This document shows, piece after piece, positions 10,806 through 20,314 of a stretch of DNA of 64,000 bases; position 1 is the first letter of the stretch; every line of letters begins with the position of its first letter. The notes below the pieces were generated by a model. The model was not told the origin of the DNA, ran no database searches, and was given only the letters and a program-made list of their open reading frames with translations. Origin of the DNA: Fidelibacterota bacterium (GTDB lineage: Bacteria > Fidelibacterota > Marinisomatia > Marinisomatales > UBA1611); assembly GCA_018649625.1 (NCBI GenBank), contig JABIHN010000007.1:1-64000 (forward strand). The letters run 5' to 3'. Position numbers and translations under genes: made by a program.

Positions 10806-12002
10806 TTATTTCATTAAAACTAGTTTAAGAGTTTTTGTTTGAGTTCCATCACTAAGTAGGACAAAATATACTCCGCTAGGATTATTAGATGCATTCCAAT
10901 TAATTTGGTGCTCTCCAGGTGCAAGATTTTTATATAATAGTGATTCTACCATTTGCCCATTAATGTTATAAACCTGTAGGTATATTGTCCTTTTTGTGTT
11001 GCCCTTAAAGTTAAATTGAATAGTCGTAGCCGGGTTAAACGGATTGGGGAAAGCGGATATTAATTCAATATGAATAGGGCTAATTATATATTTTTCAATT
11101 TCAGTGAGCTCTATTCCTAAGTAATCTAAGGTTCCACGAACAATTGCATTAGCGGTTGAATCATATAATCCGGAATTCTCACACGAATTCATATCTTCAT
11201 AGGTAAGTGCTAATACATTTTCACCAAAATTCGCCCACCACCAACTTTCAGGATATTGATCTGGCGTACCATTCGTCCAACTTATATAATGGCTCCAGGG
11301 TTCAATACCAGACATAAAATAACTCTGGACTTTATTAATATAATTTTGTTCTAAAATCGAATAATTTTCAGACGATCCGAAAGAATCATGGTAAACGAAA
11401 TATCGATAGCACGCATAAGCTGCATGCATATTGAGCGCAACTTTAATAGGATTATTTATAAACATGAGTTCGCTAAATCGATTTTGTAATACAGCTACTT
11501 CTGGCTCCAAAGGGTTATCATCCCACCCGCTTTCAATATCTATTCCATTAGCATTTTCTCTCGGAAACCCTAGTTCTACACCGTCTGGATTATACATTGG
11601 AATAATGTGAAAAATCGTATTATCACGAATAAAATTTGCATATGGATCATCAGAAAGTAGAATATTTATTATTTCATTAACAACCCAAAACGATTCTTCT
11701 TCTCCAGGATGTGTTCGGGTATGGATATAAATTCTAGGTAAAGTTGTCGATTCTGGGTGATTTGTTATGGTGAGTTCCCACAGCGCTCTATTTTGAACTG
11801 AAGCTCCTAATGAATCAATTATGACAAATGGGTTTTGTCCCCAACGGTTTAAATCAACTAATAAACTATCATAGCTATAGCCCCAGTTTTGATTGTCACG
11901 TGATGCGTATAATTCATTATCAGGAATTATTCCACATTTTGACTCAGATTGTCCAAATATGAATGATAGAAGAATAATAATAATGGGTAAAAGTTTATTC
12001 AT
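10806..12002 (-). CDS. M14-like zinc carboxypeptidase with C-terminal sorting domain
   Basis: RIYIHTRTHPGEEESFWVVNEII...YNPDGVELG...LNMHAAY; C-term FPNPFNPATTIQFNF. ORF track start at 12053 overlaps the upstream gene; internal Met (MNKLLPIIIILLSFIFGQ) is the likelier start. Confidence 0.82.
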   Translation of the reverse strand: MNKLLPIIIILLSFIFGQSESKCGIIPDNELYASRDNQNWGYSYDSLLVDLNRWGQNPFVIIDSLGASVQNRALWELTITNHPESTTLPRIYIHTRTHPGEEESFWVVNEIINILLSDDPYANFIRDNTIFHIIPMYNPDGVELGFPRENANGIDIESGWDDNPLEPEVAVLQNRFSELMFINNPIKVALNMHAAYACYRYFVYHDSFGSSENYSILEQNYINKVQSYFMSGIEPWSHYISWTNGTPDQYPESWWWANFGENVLALTYEDMNSCENSGLYDSTANAIVRGTLDYLGIELTEIEKYIISPIHIELISAFPNPFNPATTIQFNFKGNTKRTIYLQVYNINGQMVESLLYKNLAPGEHQINWNASNNPSGVYFVLLSDGTQTKTLKLVLMK

Positions 12003-12012
12003 ATAGTGAAAT

Positions 12013-13107
12013 TTATTTAGCATCAAACATATAATCCGCAATTTTTTCTGCAATATTAAATGGAGTTCCAGAATTTCGGTTGGTAAGAATTAGAATACTA
12101 ATTTGTTGGTCAGGGAATTTCATAAATACATTTCTAAATCCTCTCGTACTCCCTGTATGATGAAATCGTTTTCTAAATAAATATGTATCAATTCGCCATC
12201 CAAATCCATATCCGGTACTATTTCCATTAGATAATTTACCGGAAGTAAACGCTTCATTTAATAATTCAAACTCAACCAATTGATTTGTATATAAGTTCTG
12301 ATCCCAATAGAACATGTCATGCAAAGATGTATATATACCACCATCACCTAATACTGCACTAGTTAGACTTTGATCATCTCGATTATAAACATTTCCATTT
12401 TTGGAATACCCATAAGCACGATCTGATACTATTGAAATTCCGTTTTGATAGGCAATACTTTCATTCATTCCGAGGGTTGAAAATATATTATCTTCTAAAA
12501 ACTGAGCAAATGATTTTTTAGATATATTTTCAATGATCATCGCCAAAAGTGCATAGCCAGTATTACTATAGCGATAATCTGTTCCAGGGATGAAATAGGT
12601 TGAGTTTTGTTCTAACATCAAAAAATATACATCTTGATCAGTTACTTGTTCAATGACATTAGTTGGAATTAATGACTCATAATCTAAAAGTCCTGAAGTA
12701 TGGTTCAATATTTGACGAATTGTTATCGTATTTCCATAGGCTGGAAAATTTGAAAAGATATCAGTTAAACTCGATTCAAAACTTAATTCATCACGATTTA
12801 TTAAAATCATGACACACATTGCAGTGAATTGCTTTGTAACAGAAGCTAATCGGAAGTTTGTTTCATTTTCAACATGAAGGTCATCTTCTAAATTGGCTAA
12901 CCCGTACCCTTTGGAAAATACAGATTTTCCGTCTTTAATAATCATTAAAGCAGCACCGGGAGAATCTTCGTTATTATAATCGATGAAAAGTGAATCAATA
13001 AAAGTATCGTCAATTTCAGTGATTGGTGATCCTAAATCTCTATCTCCACATGATGCTAATACAATGAATGAAGCTGTTATTAAACCATATATTAGAGGCT
13101 GAATCAT
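12013..13107 (-). CDS. Serine hydrolase, beta-lactamase (class C / PBP-like) family lipoprotein
   Basis: NFRLASVTKQFTAM (SxxK), YRYSNTGYALL (YxN), lipobox-like LASCG. Confidence 0.88.
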   Translation of the reverse strand: MIQPLIYGLITASFIVLASCGDRDLGSPITEIDDTFIDSLFIDYNNEDSPGAALMIIKDGKSVFSKGYGLANLEDDLHVENETNFRLASVTKQFTAMCVMILINRDELSFESSLTDIFSNFPAYGNTITIRQILNHTSGLLDYESLIPTNVIEQVTDQDVYFLMLEQNSTYFIPGTDYRYSNTGYALLAMIIENISKKSFAQFLEDNIFSTLGMNESIAYQNGISIVSDRAYGYSKNGNVYNRDDQSLTSAVLGDGGIYTSLHDMFYWDQNLYTNQLVEFELLNEAFTSGKLSNGNSTGYGFGWRIDTYLFRKRFHHTGSTRGFRNVFMKFPDQQISILILTNRNSGTPFNIAEKIADYMFDAK

Positions 13108-14480
13108 TTTTTTGCTTTTATTTTTATGAAGTAATAAAAAGTGCCACTAAATGTGAGTAATAATCCAACTATAGATGGAATAAATGCAGTAATTAAGGTA
13201 ATAACTAAAAAAGAAGAATATAGAATTAAAACGATAATCATACTCCAAGGGTATAAAAGTGCTTTATACGGGCGATTTTTATGAGGCCACTTTTTTCGTA
13301 AGACATAAATTGCACCAAAGGTAAGTAAATTGAATATGGTGCTGGTTGCAGAAAAGAAATCAATCATGATTTCGTAGGCATTGGAGCCACTTACACCGGA
13401 TTGCAGGTAGGTCGCAATAACCGAAAATATTAGCAATATAGTTGCCCATACTCCTTGCCCAATTAAGGCATTATTAGGAGATTTGAAAACTGGATGCAGC
13501 ACTTTAAATTTATCAAAAAAGAGACCATCCCTTGCCATGGCATGCCATGTACGTCCTTTGCAAAGAATCTGAGTGCTAATATTTCCAAATGCATTAATAG
13601 CCACAGCGACAGAAATAAGTACACCACCAGTAGCGCCAAGAACAACTTTCATGGCAGCAGTCGCAACCCATTTATTTTTAATAATTTCTTGAACATTTAA
13701 TTGATATAAGTACCCTAGATTTGTTCCAATATAAAGTAATGTCACACCTCCAATTCCAAGAAAAAGAGATAAGGGGAGTGTCCTTTGCGGGTCTTTAACT
13801 TCTTCAGCCATATAGGTGGCACCTTCCCAACCGCTAAAAGCAAAAAAGGAATATCGTAAGGCTGCCCCAATTGCAAGCACTGTCTCCCAACCAAATGTTT
13901 CGGGCCAAAATTGATTTGTGAAATTTTCAACATTTCCCGTGGAAAAAGATGTAAGTGTCATTCCTATTATTGCGCCTACAGCACCGACCTTTATCGTACT
14001 GAAAATAACTTGAAACTTGCCACTCATGCTTACACCAAATAAATTGATGCCAGTTAATCCCCAAATCGTTATTAGAGAGATGACGAATGTGACAGGAAGA
14101 TTAAACTGGGTCCCCATTGTGATTTCCCAAATGGCATTTAAGTATTCGGTAAAAACTAATGCCACAGCAACAATGGATGCTGTCTCCGATACAAAAAACA
14201 TTGCCCATCCACGTATAAAAGCAATGTAAGGTCCATAAGCTTCTTTTAAGAAAATATATGGGCCTCCAGCTTTAGGAAGCATTGCTGTCAATTCAGCATA
14301 AATGACAGCTCCAAAAATGGTGATTATACCACCAATAACCCATACCAATCCAAACAGGGATGTACAACCGACCAATGCCATAATGGGTGCAGGTGTTCTA
14401 AAAATACCCGATCCAATGATTCGGCTAATTACAATTGCAACAGATTCTTTTAGACCTAAGTCTCTTTTATATTCGCTCAT
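13104..14480 (-). CDS. APC family amino acid permease
   Basis: 12-TM; SRIIGSGIFRTPAPIMALVG motif. Confidence 0.9.
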   Translation of the reverse strand: MSEYKRDLGLKESVAIVISRIIGSGIFRTPAPIMALVGCTSLFGLVWVIGGIITIFGAVIYAELTAMLPKAGGPYIFLKEAYGPYIAFIRGWAMFFVSETASIVAVALVFTEYLNAIWEITMGTQFNLPVTFVISLITIWGLTGINLFGVSMSGKFQVIFSTIKVGAVGAIIGMTLTSFSTGNVENFTNQFWPETFGWETVLAIGAALRYSFFAFSGWEGATYMAEEVKDPQRTLPLSLFLGIGGVTLLYIGTNLGYLYQLNVQEIIKNKWVATAAMKVVLGATGGVLISVAVAINAFGNISTQILCKGRTWHAMARDGLFFDKFKVLHPVFKSPNNALIGQGVWATILLIFSVIATYLQSGVSGSNAYEIMIDFFSATSTIFNLLTFGAIYVLRKKWPHKNRPYKALLYPWSMIIVLILYSSFLVITLITAFIPSIVGLLLTFSGTFYYFIKIKAKK

Positions 14481-14487
14481 AATATTC

Positions 14488-15492
14488 TTATTTTGTGGGG
14501 TTTTCTAAAATTCGAATTATTTGTTTATCGGCATCTAATTCTGCCATAATTCCGATTGGAAATGAGATATTATTTTTATAATGGCCGATTGGGAAATTAG
14601 CTAGAACTGGTATTCCTAAATGAGAAAAGTATTGTTCTAAAATTTCCATCATGGTGAAACTATTTTCATCATCGGGTGGTTCAGATGCACGTCGTGTGAA
14701 TTTTCCAAGTATGATCCCTGTGACATGGTCAAATTTTCCCGCTAATTTTAATTGAGAAAAATATCGATCAATACGATAAGGTGCTTCGCCTACATCTTCT
14801 ATAAAAAGAATTTTACCATTTGTTTCAATTTCATATGGAGTGCCCATAAGTGTATTTATTAAAGATAAATTTCCACCAATGAGTTTACCGATTCCTTTTC
14901 CGCCATGAAGTGTAATCATAGATTCATCTAAGTCAAATTGTTTTACATCAATGATATATCCATTTGGATTGTTTTTTGCAATGGCCTGCCAGAAAAAATG
15001 ATCTGAAATAGGTGAAAGGTTATTTTTACTCCCTAAACCATACATGGGACTTGGGGTATGAAATGTAGTAAGTCCAGTCATTTTATTGATGGCGAGATGT
15101 AAACCGGTTATATCACTAAACCCTATAAGGATCTTTGGATTATTTTTAATAATGTCATAATCTAATTGATCTAAAATTCGTGTTGTACCATACCCGCCTG
15201 TCCCAGGGAAAATTGCTTTGATCCTTGGATCAGACCACCCAGCCATAAACTCATCAGCACGTCGTTTATCTGTTCCACCTAAATAACCGTGTTGTCGAAA
15301 AATATCTTCGGCTTGCAACGTAACATAACCTTGCTCTTCTAATCGTGTTTTGGCTAGTGCCATACGATCTTGTTTTAAATATCCTGAAGGAGCGACAAAC
15401 AATATTGTATCACCGGGTGTAAGTCTTTGCGGCTTATTTTCGGGAAACACTAAAGCGAAACTTGTGATGAAAAAAATAAATAAATATTTCAT
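14488..15492 (-). CDS. LD-carboxypeptidase (peptidase S66), exported
   Basis: Signal peptide; LFVAPSG...FPGTGGYGTTRILDQLDY...LIGFSDITGLH; GKLIGGNLSLI. Confidence 0.9.
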   Translation of the reverse strand: MKYLFIFFITSFALVFPENKPQRLTPGDTILFVAPSGYLKQDRMALAKTRLEEQGYVTLQAEDIFRQHGYLGGTDKRRADEFMAGWSDPRIKAIFPGTGGYGTTRILDQLDYDIIKNNPKILIGFSDITGLHLAINKMTGLTTFHTPSPMYGLGSKNNLSPISDHFFWQAIAKNNPNGYIIDVKQFDLDESMITLHGGKGIGKLIGGNLSLINTLMGTPYEIETNGKILFIEDVGEAPYRIDRYFSQLKLAGKFDHVTGIILGKFTRRASEPPDDENSFTMMEILEQYFSHLGIPVLANFPIGHYKNNISFPIGIMAELDADKQIIRILENPTK

Positions 15493-15495
15493 ATT

Positions 15496-16170
15496 TTATT
15501 CGATAATGGAAAACATCTGTTTAGTTATTTTATAGGGGAATGCATTAAAATGCCACCATTCTGTAGAAATGGTTCCAAATCCCGCTCCAGTCATAGCGTC
15601 TCTTAAAATATCTCGATTAGATACTTGTTCTAGAGTTAAATCTCCCACAACCAACAGTGAATCTTCTAAGCGGGGAAATGCCAACTTTCCAAAATAGTCA
15701 TAATGTGTTCCCATATCTAAAGGAATTCCATCTTTGGTTGTCACGGTTAAATCAATTGCAGCACCAAAATTATGAATAGAACCAGATTTCGGATTTGCTA
15801 CAAAATTTGATCGTTCTGATTCTGGGACATCAATCAAGGTATTCCATAGTATCCATTGAATGGACCGAGGTCGTAGTCCATCATAAATTAATAATCGAAG
15901 ATCCGGATGATTTTTCTTTAATAAATCATGTGCTTTTACGAGCATTTTACCTGGAATTTTTCTCATGTAACATATTTCTAATTCACCATATACATCGGTT
16001 TCCATAAAATTATCAGTTGTGGAATATTTTAAATCAACCAAAAGCGTGGGATCCAATTCTTGAATGTTGACTAAATCGTGCTTTAAAATGATTTCTTTAG
16101 AAATAATAGATTGAGCAGAATTACAAGCACTTAACAGAATAGCTATAAATAAAAATACTACTTTTTTCAT
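15496..16170 (-). CDS. D-alanyl-D-alanine dipeptidase (M15D, VanX/DdpX-like) lipoprotein
   Basis: DLKYSTTDNF...YDGLRPRSIQ...SIHNFGAAIDLTV...STEWWHFN. Confidence 0.9.
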   Translation of the reverse strand: MKKVVFLFIAILLSACNSAQSIISKEIILKHDLVNIQELDPTLLVDLKYSTTDNFMETDVYGELEICYMRKIPGKMLVKAHDLLKKNHPDLRLLIYDGLRPRSIQWILWNTLIDVPESERSNFVANPKSGSIHNFGAAIDLTVTTKDGIPLDMGTHYDYFGKLAFPRLEDSLLVVGDLTLEQVSNRDILRDAMTGAGFGTISTEWWHFNAFPYKITKQMFSIIE

Positions 16171-16173
16171 ATT

Positions 16174-16722
16174 TTAACCAAAAATAAATTGGCAGATATA
16201 TACAGCACTTAATACGCCAACCGCATCAGCAAATAATCCAGCGGCTAATGCATGACGGGTTTTTCGAACGCCTACAGATCCAAAATATACAGCCAATACA
16301 TAAAATGTTGTTTCGGTAGAACCAAACATGGTTGCACCAATTTTAGCAATTAATGAGTCTGGACCATGAACATTGATTAAATCTGTTAAGAGTCCCAATG
16401 AACCACTTCCTGATAGGGGTCGCATCAATGCCAAAGGTAGATTCTCGGGCGGGAATCCAATCAATGTTAAAACAGGTGATAAAAAATTAAGGGATAAATC
16501 TAATGCACCGGATGCACGGAACATTCCAATGGCTACTAAAATAGCAACCAAATAAGGAATAATTCTAACTGCAATTGTAAATCCATCTTTGGCGCCTTCT
16601 ACAAAAGATTCATACACTTTCACTTTTTTAAATACTAATCCATAAAAAGGTATGCCCACCAATAAAAATGGAATTATGTATTTTGAGAATTCATTAAAGG
16701 ATCCCACAAATAAACCGATCAT
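16174..16722 (-). CDS. spmB: SpmB-like nucleoside-recognition domain membrane protein
   Basis: MRPLSGSGSLGLLTDLI...GSTETTFYVLAVYFGSVGVRKTRHAL; overlaps the spmA-like gene. Confidence 0.85.
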   Translation of the reverse strand: MIGLFVGSFNEFSKYIIPFLLVGIPFYGLVFKKVKVYESFVEGAKDGFTIAVRIIPYLVAILVAIGMFRASGALDLSLNFLSPVLTLIGFPPENLPLALMRPLSGSGSLGLLTDLINVHGPDSLIAKIGATMFGSTETTFYVLAVYFGSVGVRKTRHALAAGLFADAVGVLSAVYICQFIFG

Positions 16723-17315
16723 GATTGACTCCCATCAATAATAGTAAAACGTTTTCGTTTTTCCAGAAATTTGACAGCAACTACAGCCGCAACGGTGGAC
16801 ATGGCTGTGGCAATTATTGTTGTAATAAATATTTGGCTCGAGTAAGACCCCATAAGTGCAACAACGGTTGCGGGCAATATTAACTGAACACTAGAAGTGT
16901 TGAGAGCCAAAAACATAGCCATGGCATTGGTGGCGGTTTCTTTATTGGGGTTTAATTCTTGGAGCTCTTCCATAGCTTTAAGACCGAGAGGTGTGGCTGC
17001 ATTTCCCAATCCTAAGATATTGGCAGCCATATTTAAGACAATCGACCCAATAGCAGGGTGGTCTTCTGGTACATCGGGAAATAGGCGAATAGTTAAAGGC
17101 CGTAATCCTTTTGCTATAATACGAATGAGTCCAGATTCTTCTGCAATTTTCATTATTCCTAACCAAAGAGCCATTATACCAATTAAGCCAATGGCTAAAT
17201 TCACAGCGACTTTTGCCATGTCAATGGCCGCTTGGGTTACAGCATCAATATTCCCGGTATATGTACCAACAACAACACCAATGAACATCATTCCAAACCA
17301 AATATAATTCAGCAT
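16719..17315 (-). CDS. spmA: SpmA-like nucleoside-recognition domain membrane protein
   Basis: MLNYIWFGMMFIGVVVG...LGIMKIAEESGLI...NMAANILGLGNAATPLGLKAMEEL. Confidence 0.88.
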   Translation of the reverse strand: MLNYIWFGMMFIGVVVGTYTGNIDAVTQAAIDMAKVAVNLAIGLIGIMALWLGIMKIAEESGLIRIIAKGLRPLTIRLFPDVPEDHPAIGSIVLNMAANILGLGNAATPLGLKAMEELQELNPNKETATNAMAMFLALNTSSVQLILPATVVALMGSYSSQIFITTIIATAMSTVAAVVAVKFLEKRKRFTIIDGSQS

Positions 17316-17337
17316 TTATTTTTCCTTATGTTACGGG

Positions 17338-18255
17338 TTAATCTAAAATTGTTAATGTAGGAGAAGCGGATAAAGTATCCAATCGAACGGGGATAGAAAT
17401 GGGCATCGTCGCTTGATAGATTCCATGTCCACAAGGGAAATTAGAAATAATAGGAATATTCAAATTATTGCACACATCCATGACTATTTCATCAGTCGAT
17501 TTTCCAAAGGGTGTATCTTGATCTTTCATATCAACTAGCTCCCCAATGATCAGACCTTTAATCTTGTTAAACATACCGGCTTCTTTTGCATGAACCATCA
17601 TGCGATCAAAAGCATATAAATATTCACCAATGTCTTCGATAAATAATATGGATCCATCAGTGTTGAGTTGATCCTTTGTCCCTAAACGATTAATTAAAAG
17701 GCATAAATTTCCACCCCATAATGGACCAGAAGCATTCCCTGATTTCAATATATTTATGGGCAAGTCAGATGGTGATTGAATCACTACGTTTTCATTACTT
17801 GATAAAGTTTTTTCCATCAAATCAAAATTATAATCTACATCACCATTTTTGAACGTTGTCAGCATTGGGCCATGGAAGGTTACAAGCCCAGTCTGTTGTG
17901 TCATTGATGTTAGGAGAGCAGTGATATCGCTATATCCCATAAATATTTTTGGATTTGTTTTAATGAGATCATAATCGAGAAAGGGTAAAATACGATTAGC
18001 ACCATATCCACCACGGGCGCAAATAATAGCATCAATTTCCGCATTCGCAAACATGGTATTGATGTCGTTTGCTCTTTCTTGGGGCTTCCCCGCATAAGTG
18101 TTTTCTCTTAAATATACACTTTCACCAATAACAATATGATAGCCTTTGTCTTCAAAAACAGATATGGCTGTTTTTAAGTCAGATTTTTTCATCCACGATG
18201 ATGGACTCACAATGCCAATGGTAGCGTTTGGTTTTAGAGCGGGTGGTTTAATCAT
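17338..18255 (-). CDS. LD-carboxypeptidase (peptidase S66), second paralogue, no signal peptide
   Basis: IGIVSPSSW...ICARGGYGANRILPFLDYDLI...GYSDITALL; GGNLCLL; LFIEDIGE. Confidence 0.92.
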   Translation of the reverse strand: MIKPPALKPNATIGIVSPSSWMKKSDLKTAISVFEDKGYHIVIGESVYLRENTYAGKPQERANDINTMFANAEIDAIICARGGYGANRILPFLDYDLIKTNPKIFMGYSDITALLTSMTQQTGLVTFHGPMLTTFKNGDVDYNFDLMEKTLSSNENVVIQSPSDLPINILKSGNASGPLWGGNLCLLINRLGTKDQLNTDGSILFIEDIGEYLYAFDRMMVHAKEAGMFNKIKGLIIGELVDMKDQDTPFGKSTDEIVMDVCNNLNIPIISNFPCGHGIYQATMPISIPVRLDTLSASPTLTILD

Positions 18256-19645
18256 GGACTAAAATCTCTATGATGTCATCCTGCAATTTTCGATAATTTT
18301 TGGAGGAACCAATGTAACCATTCATGAGCATGGAAAATGCCACAGGACCGTATGTGGGAGAAAACGCATACCCTGACAAACAACTTACACCTGATAAGTG
18401 ACCTGTTTTAGCTCGAATACGTTCCCCATTTGTCTTAATACGATTATTTAATGTTCCTTTTGAGCCACCATGCGGGAGTATTTTAAGGAAATCATTATTG
18501 TAAGGACTTTGATACATATAAGTTAATAGATCAATAAAATGATCTGCACTCGTTAAATTGTATCTAGAAACTCCCGAACCATCAACGATTCTTATTGTTG
18601 TTGTATCAATCTTTGCCGAATCAGCTAAAAAAGATTTTACTATGTTAAGTCCGGATTTCCAATTCCCCGGTGCATCATTGCTAATCCCCAATGTTTTGAT
18701 AAAAAGTTCTGCAGTGAGATTATCACTTTCATTCATAAGGTTTTTGGCTGAATAAAAAAGAGAATCGGAAAAATGTGATGTCAAAAACTTGGAATTGTTG
18801 GAGACCTGTCCAATTAAAACATTTTCAACACTCGTTCCATTCTTTGTTAACATTTCCTTTAATACAGTTCCAGCAAATAGGGGTGGATGGACAATATTTC
18901 TAATCAACGTATCCGCAGAATTAAATTTCATTATTTTGCCGCTTATTTTGAAACTGTTAGTACGTCCAGCCCAATCCCGCTCGATTTTAAATTTTTCAAA
19001 ATCAATCGTATCATTTACTGTAAAGGATTGATTATCTATTTTGATATAACTTGTAGAAGGATTTGTAGAAATCTGTACTGGTTTACCTGTTTTTCCAGGA
19101 CGATAATAAAAATCCACACAATTATCGTTTAACGAAAGAGCACTGACAGGTGCAGCATACCACCAAGGTCCTTCATCCCACATCCAGCCTTCGCCGTAAT
19201 GGAGTGTATCCATCAAACTTTCATCCACAAATAGGGTATCAACTGTTTTGATTTTTGAAGAAATAATATTTGCTAGAGAATCTAAGGACGCTAATGAAAA
19301 ATCAGGATCGCCACCTCCAACAAGATAAATATTTGTTCCATTCTGATAGATAGATGTTTCAAATGTATAATCGGCACCTAGTTGGACTAATGCAGCCGCG
19401 CTTGTATATAATTTATTATTACTTGCGGGCATAAGTTTTTTATGGCTATTGAGAGCATAAAGAGTTTTTTTTGATTCAAGAGACGTTATTTTTAAGCTCA
19501 TGTTTATATCAAGGTCAGACTTTATGATGAGCGAATTAATCTCTTTTTTTAAGGATGAAAGACCTGGATTATCTAGTAAAACTTTTGGCGGTGAACAGGA
19601 GAACGCGATAAATATTGCTAAATAATAGAATTTTATTTTTTTCAT
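18248..19645 (-). CDS. dacB: D-alanyl-D-alanine carboxypeptidase/endopeptidase (PBP4, S13)
   Basis: LMPASNNKLYTSAAAL (SxxK), ESDNLTAELFIKTLG, VDGSGVSRYNL, RIRAKTGHLSGV. Confidence 0.9.
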   Translation of the reverse strand: MKKIKFYYLAIFIAFSCSPPKVLLDNPGLSSLKKEINSLIIKSDLDINMSLKITSLESKKTLYALNSHKKLMPASNNKLYTSAAALVQLGADYTFETSIYQNGTNIYLVGGGDPDFSLASLDSLANIISSKIKTVDTLFVDESLMDTLHYGEGWMWDEGPWWYAAPVSALSLNDNCVDFYYRPGKTGKPVQISTNPSTSYIKIDNQSFTVNDTIDFEKFKIERDWAGRTNSFKISGKIMKFNSADTLIRNIVHPPLFAGTVLKEMLTKNGTSVENVLIGQVSNNSKFLTSHFSDSLFYSAKNLMNESDNLTAELFIKTLGISNDAPGNWKSGLNIVKSFLADSAKIDTTTIRIVDGSGVSRYNLTSADHFIDLLTYMYQSPYNNDFLKILPHGGSKGTLNNRIKTNGERIRAKTGHLSGVSCLSGYAFSPTYGPVAFSMLMNGYIGSSKNYRKLQDDIIEILVHD

Positions 19646-19648
19646 TTT

Positions 19649-20302
19649 TTATGAGGTGATAAGTTGTATAAATTTTTTTAAAATTGTTGTACCAAATTGA
19701 AAAGAAATTTCAAAATCAGAGGTTGAAATTAGATTTCTTTCAGCAAATGGAAATGTTGCTTCAATATGGGGTTGAAATGTCCAAATAGGTTTGTTCTTAT
19801 GTATCAAGCCTTCAATTGAAACCATTTCACTTCTTGCCGATATTTCAAAATCATTTGGGCAAGATGTTACGCTTTCACGATGTGAGTATATTAATTGACC
19901 CGTTTTAGAGTTTGTCCATAATTCATTCTTTAAGAGAGTAACAATTCGCGTACCTTTCTTTTTTTTATTTTCCCATAAGTTATCAACATTTCCACCAAAC
20001 ATATGGGCAATGAGTTGGTGCCCATAGCAAATTCCTAAAATTGGAATATTATTCTCAATTGATTTTAGAAGGAGTTTTTGAATATCGGCCTGCCATATTA
20101 AATTATCGTGAACTGATGACGCACTTCCCATGATAATGATTCCCTGGGTATTTGGGAATTCAAATTCCATACTATTATTTTTAATAAGTGCAGGAAGGTG
20201 ATAGGTGCATTGAATAGACGTTAAGGATCCGATATGATTGAAAGATGAGATTTCAGGTGTCTCAATGCTGGGATCTATTACCATGATGGATTTTTTTTGC
20301 AT
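19649..20302 (-). CDS. Class I glutamine amidotransferase-like protein
   Basis: GIIIMGSASSVHD...IPILGICYGHQLIAHMFGG. Confidence 0.88.
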   Translation of the reverse strand: MQKKSIMVIDPSIETPEISSFNHIGSLTSIQCTYHLPALIKNNSMEFEFPNTQGIIIMGSASSVHDNLIWQADIQKLLLKSIENNIPILGICYGHQLIAHMFGGNVDNLWENKKKKGTRIVTLLKNELWTNSKTGQLIYSHRESVTSCPNDFEISARSEMVSIEGLIHKNKPIWTFQPHIEATFPFAERNLISTSDFEISFQFGTTILKKFIQLITS

Positions 20303-20314
20303 AGAATACTATCT

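Noticed and set aside
13463-13645. Small ORFs nested in the APC permease (also 13494-13700, 13742-13933, 14017-14229, 14302-14508)
   Set aside because: Alternative-frame shadows of a clearly coding gene, no RBS or family motifs.
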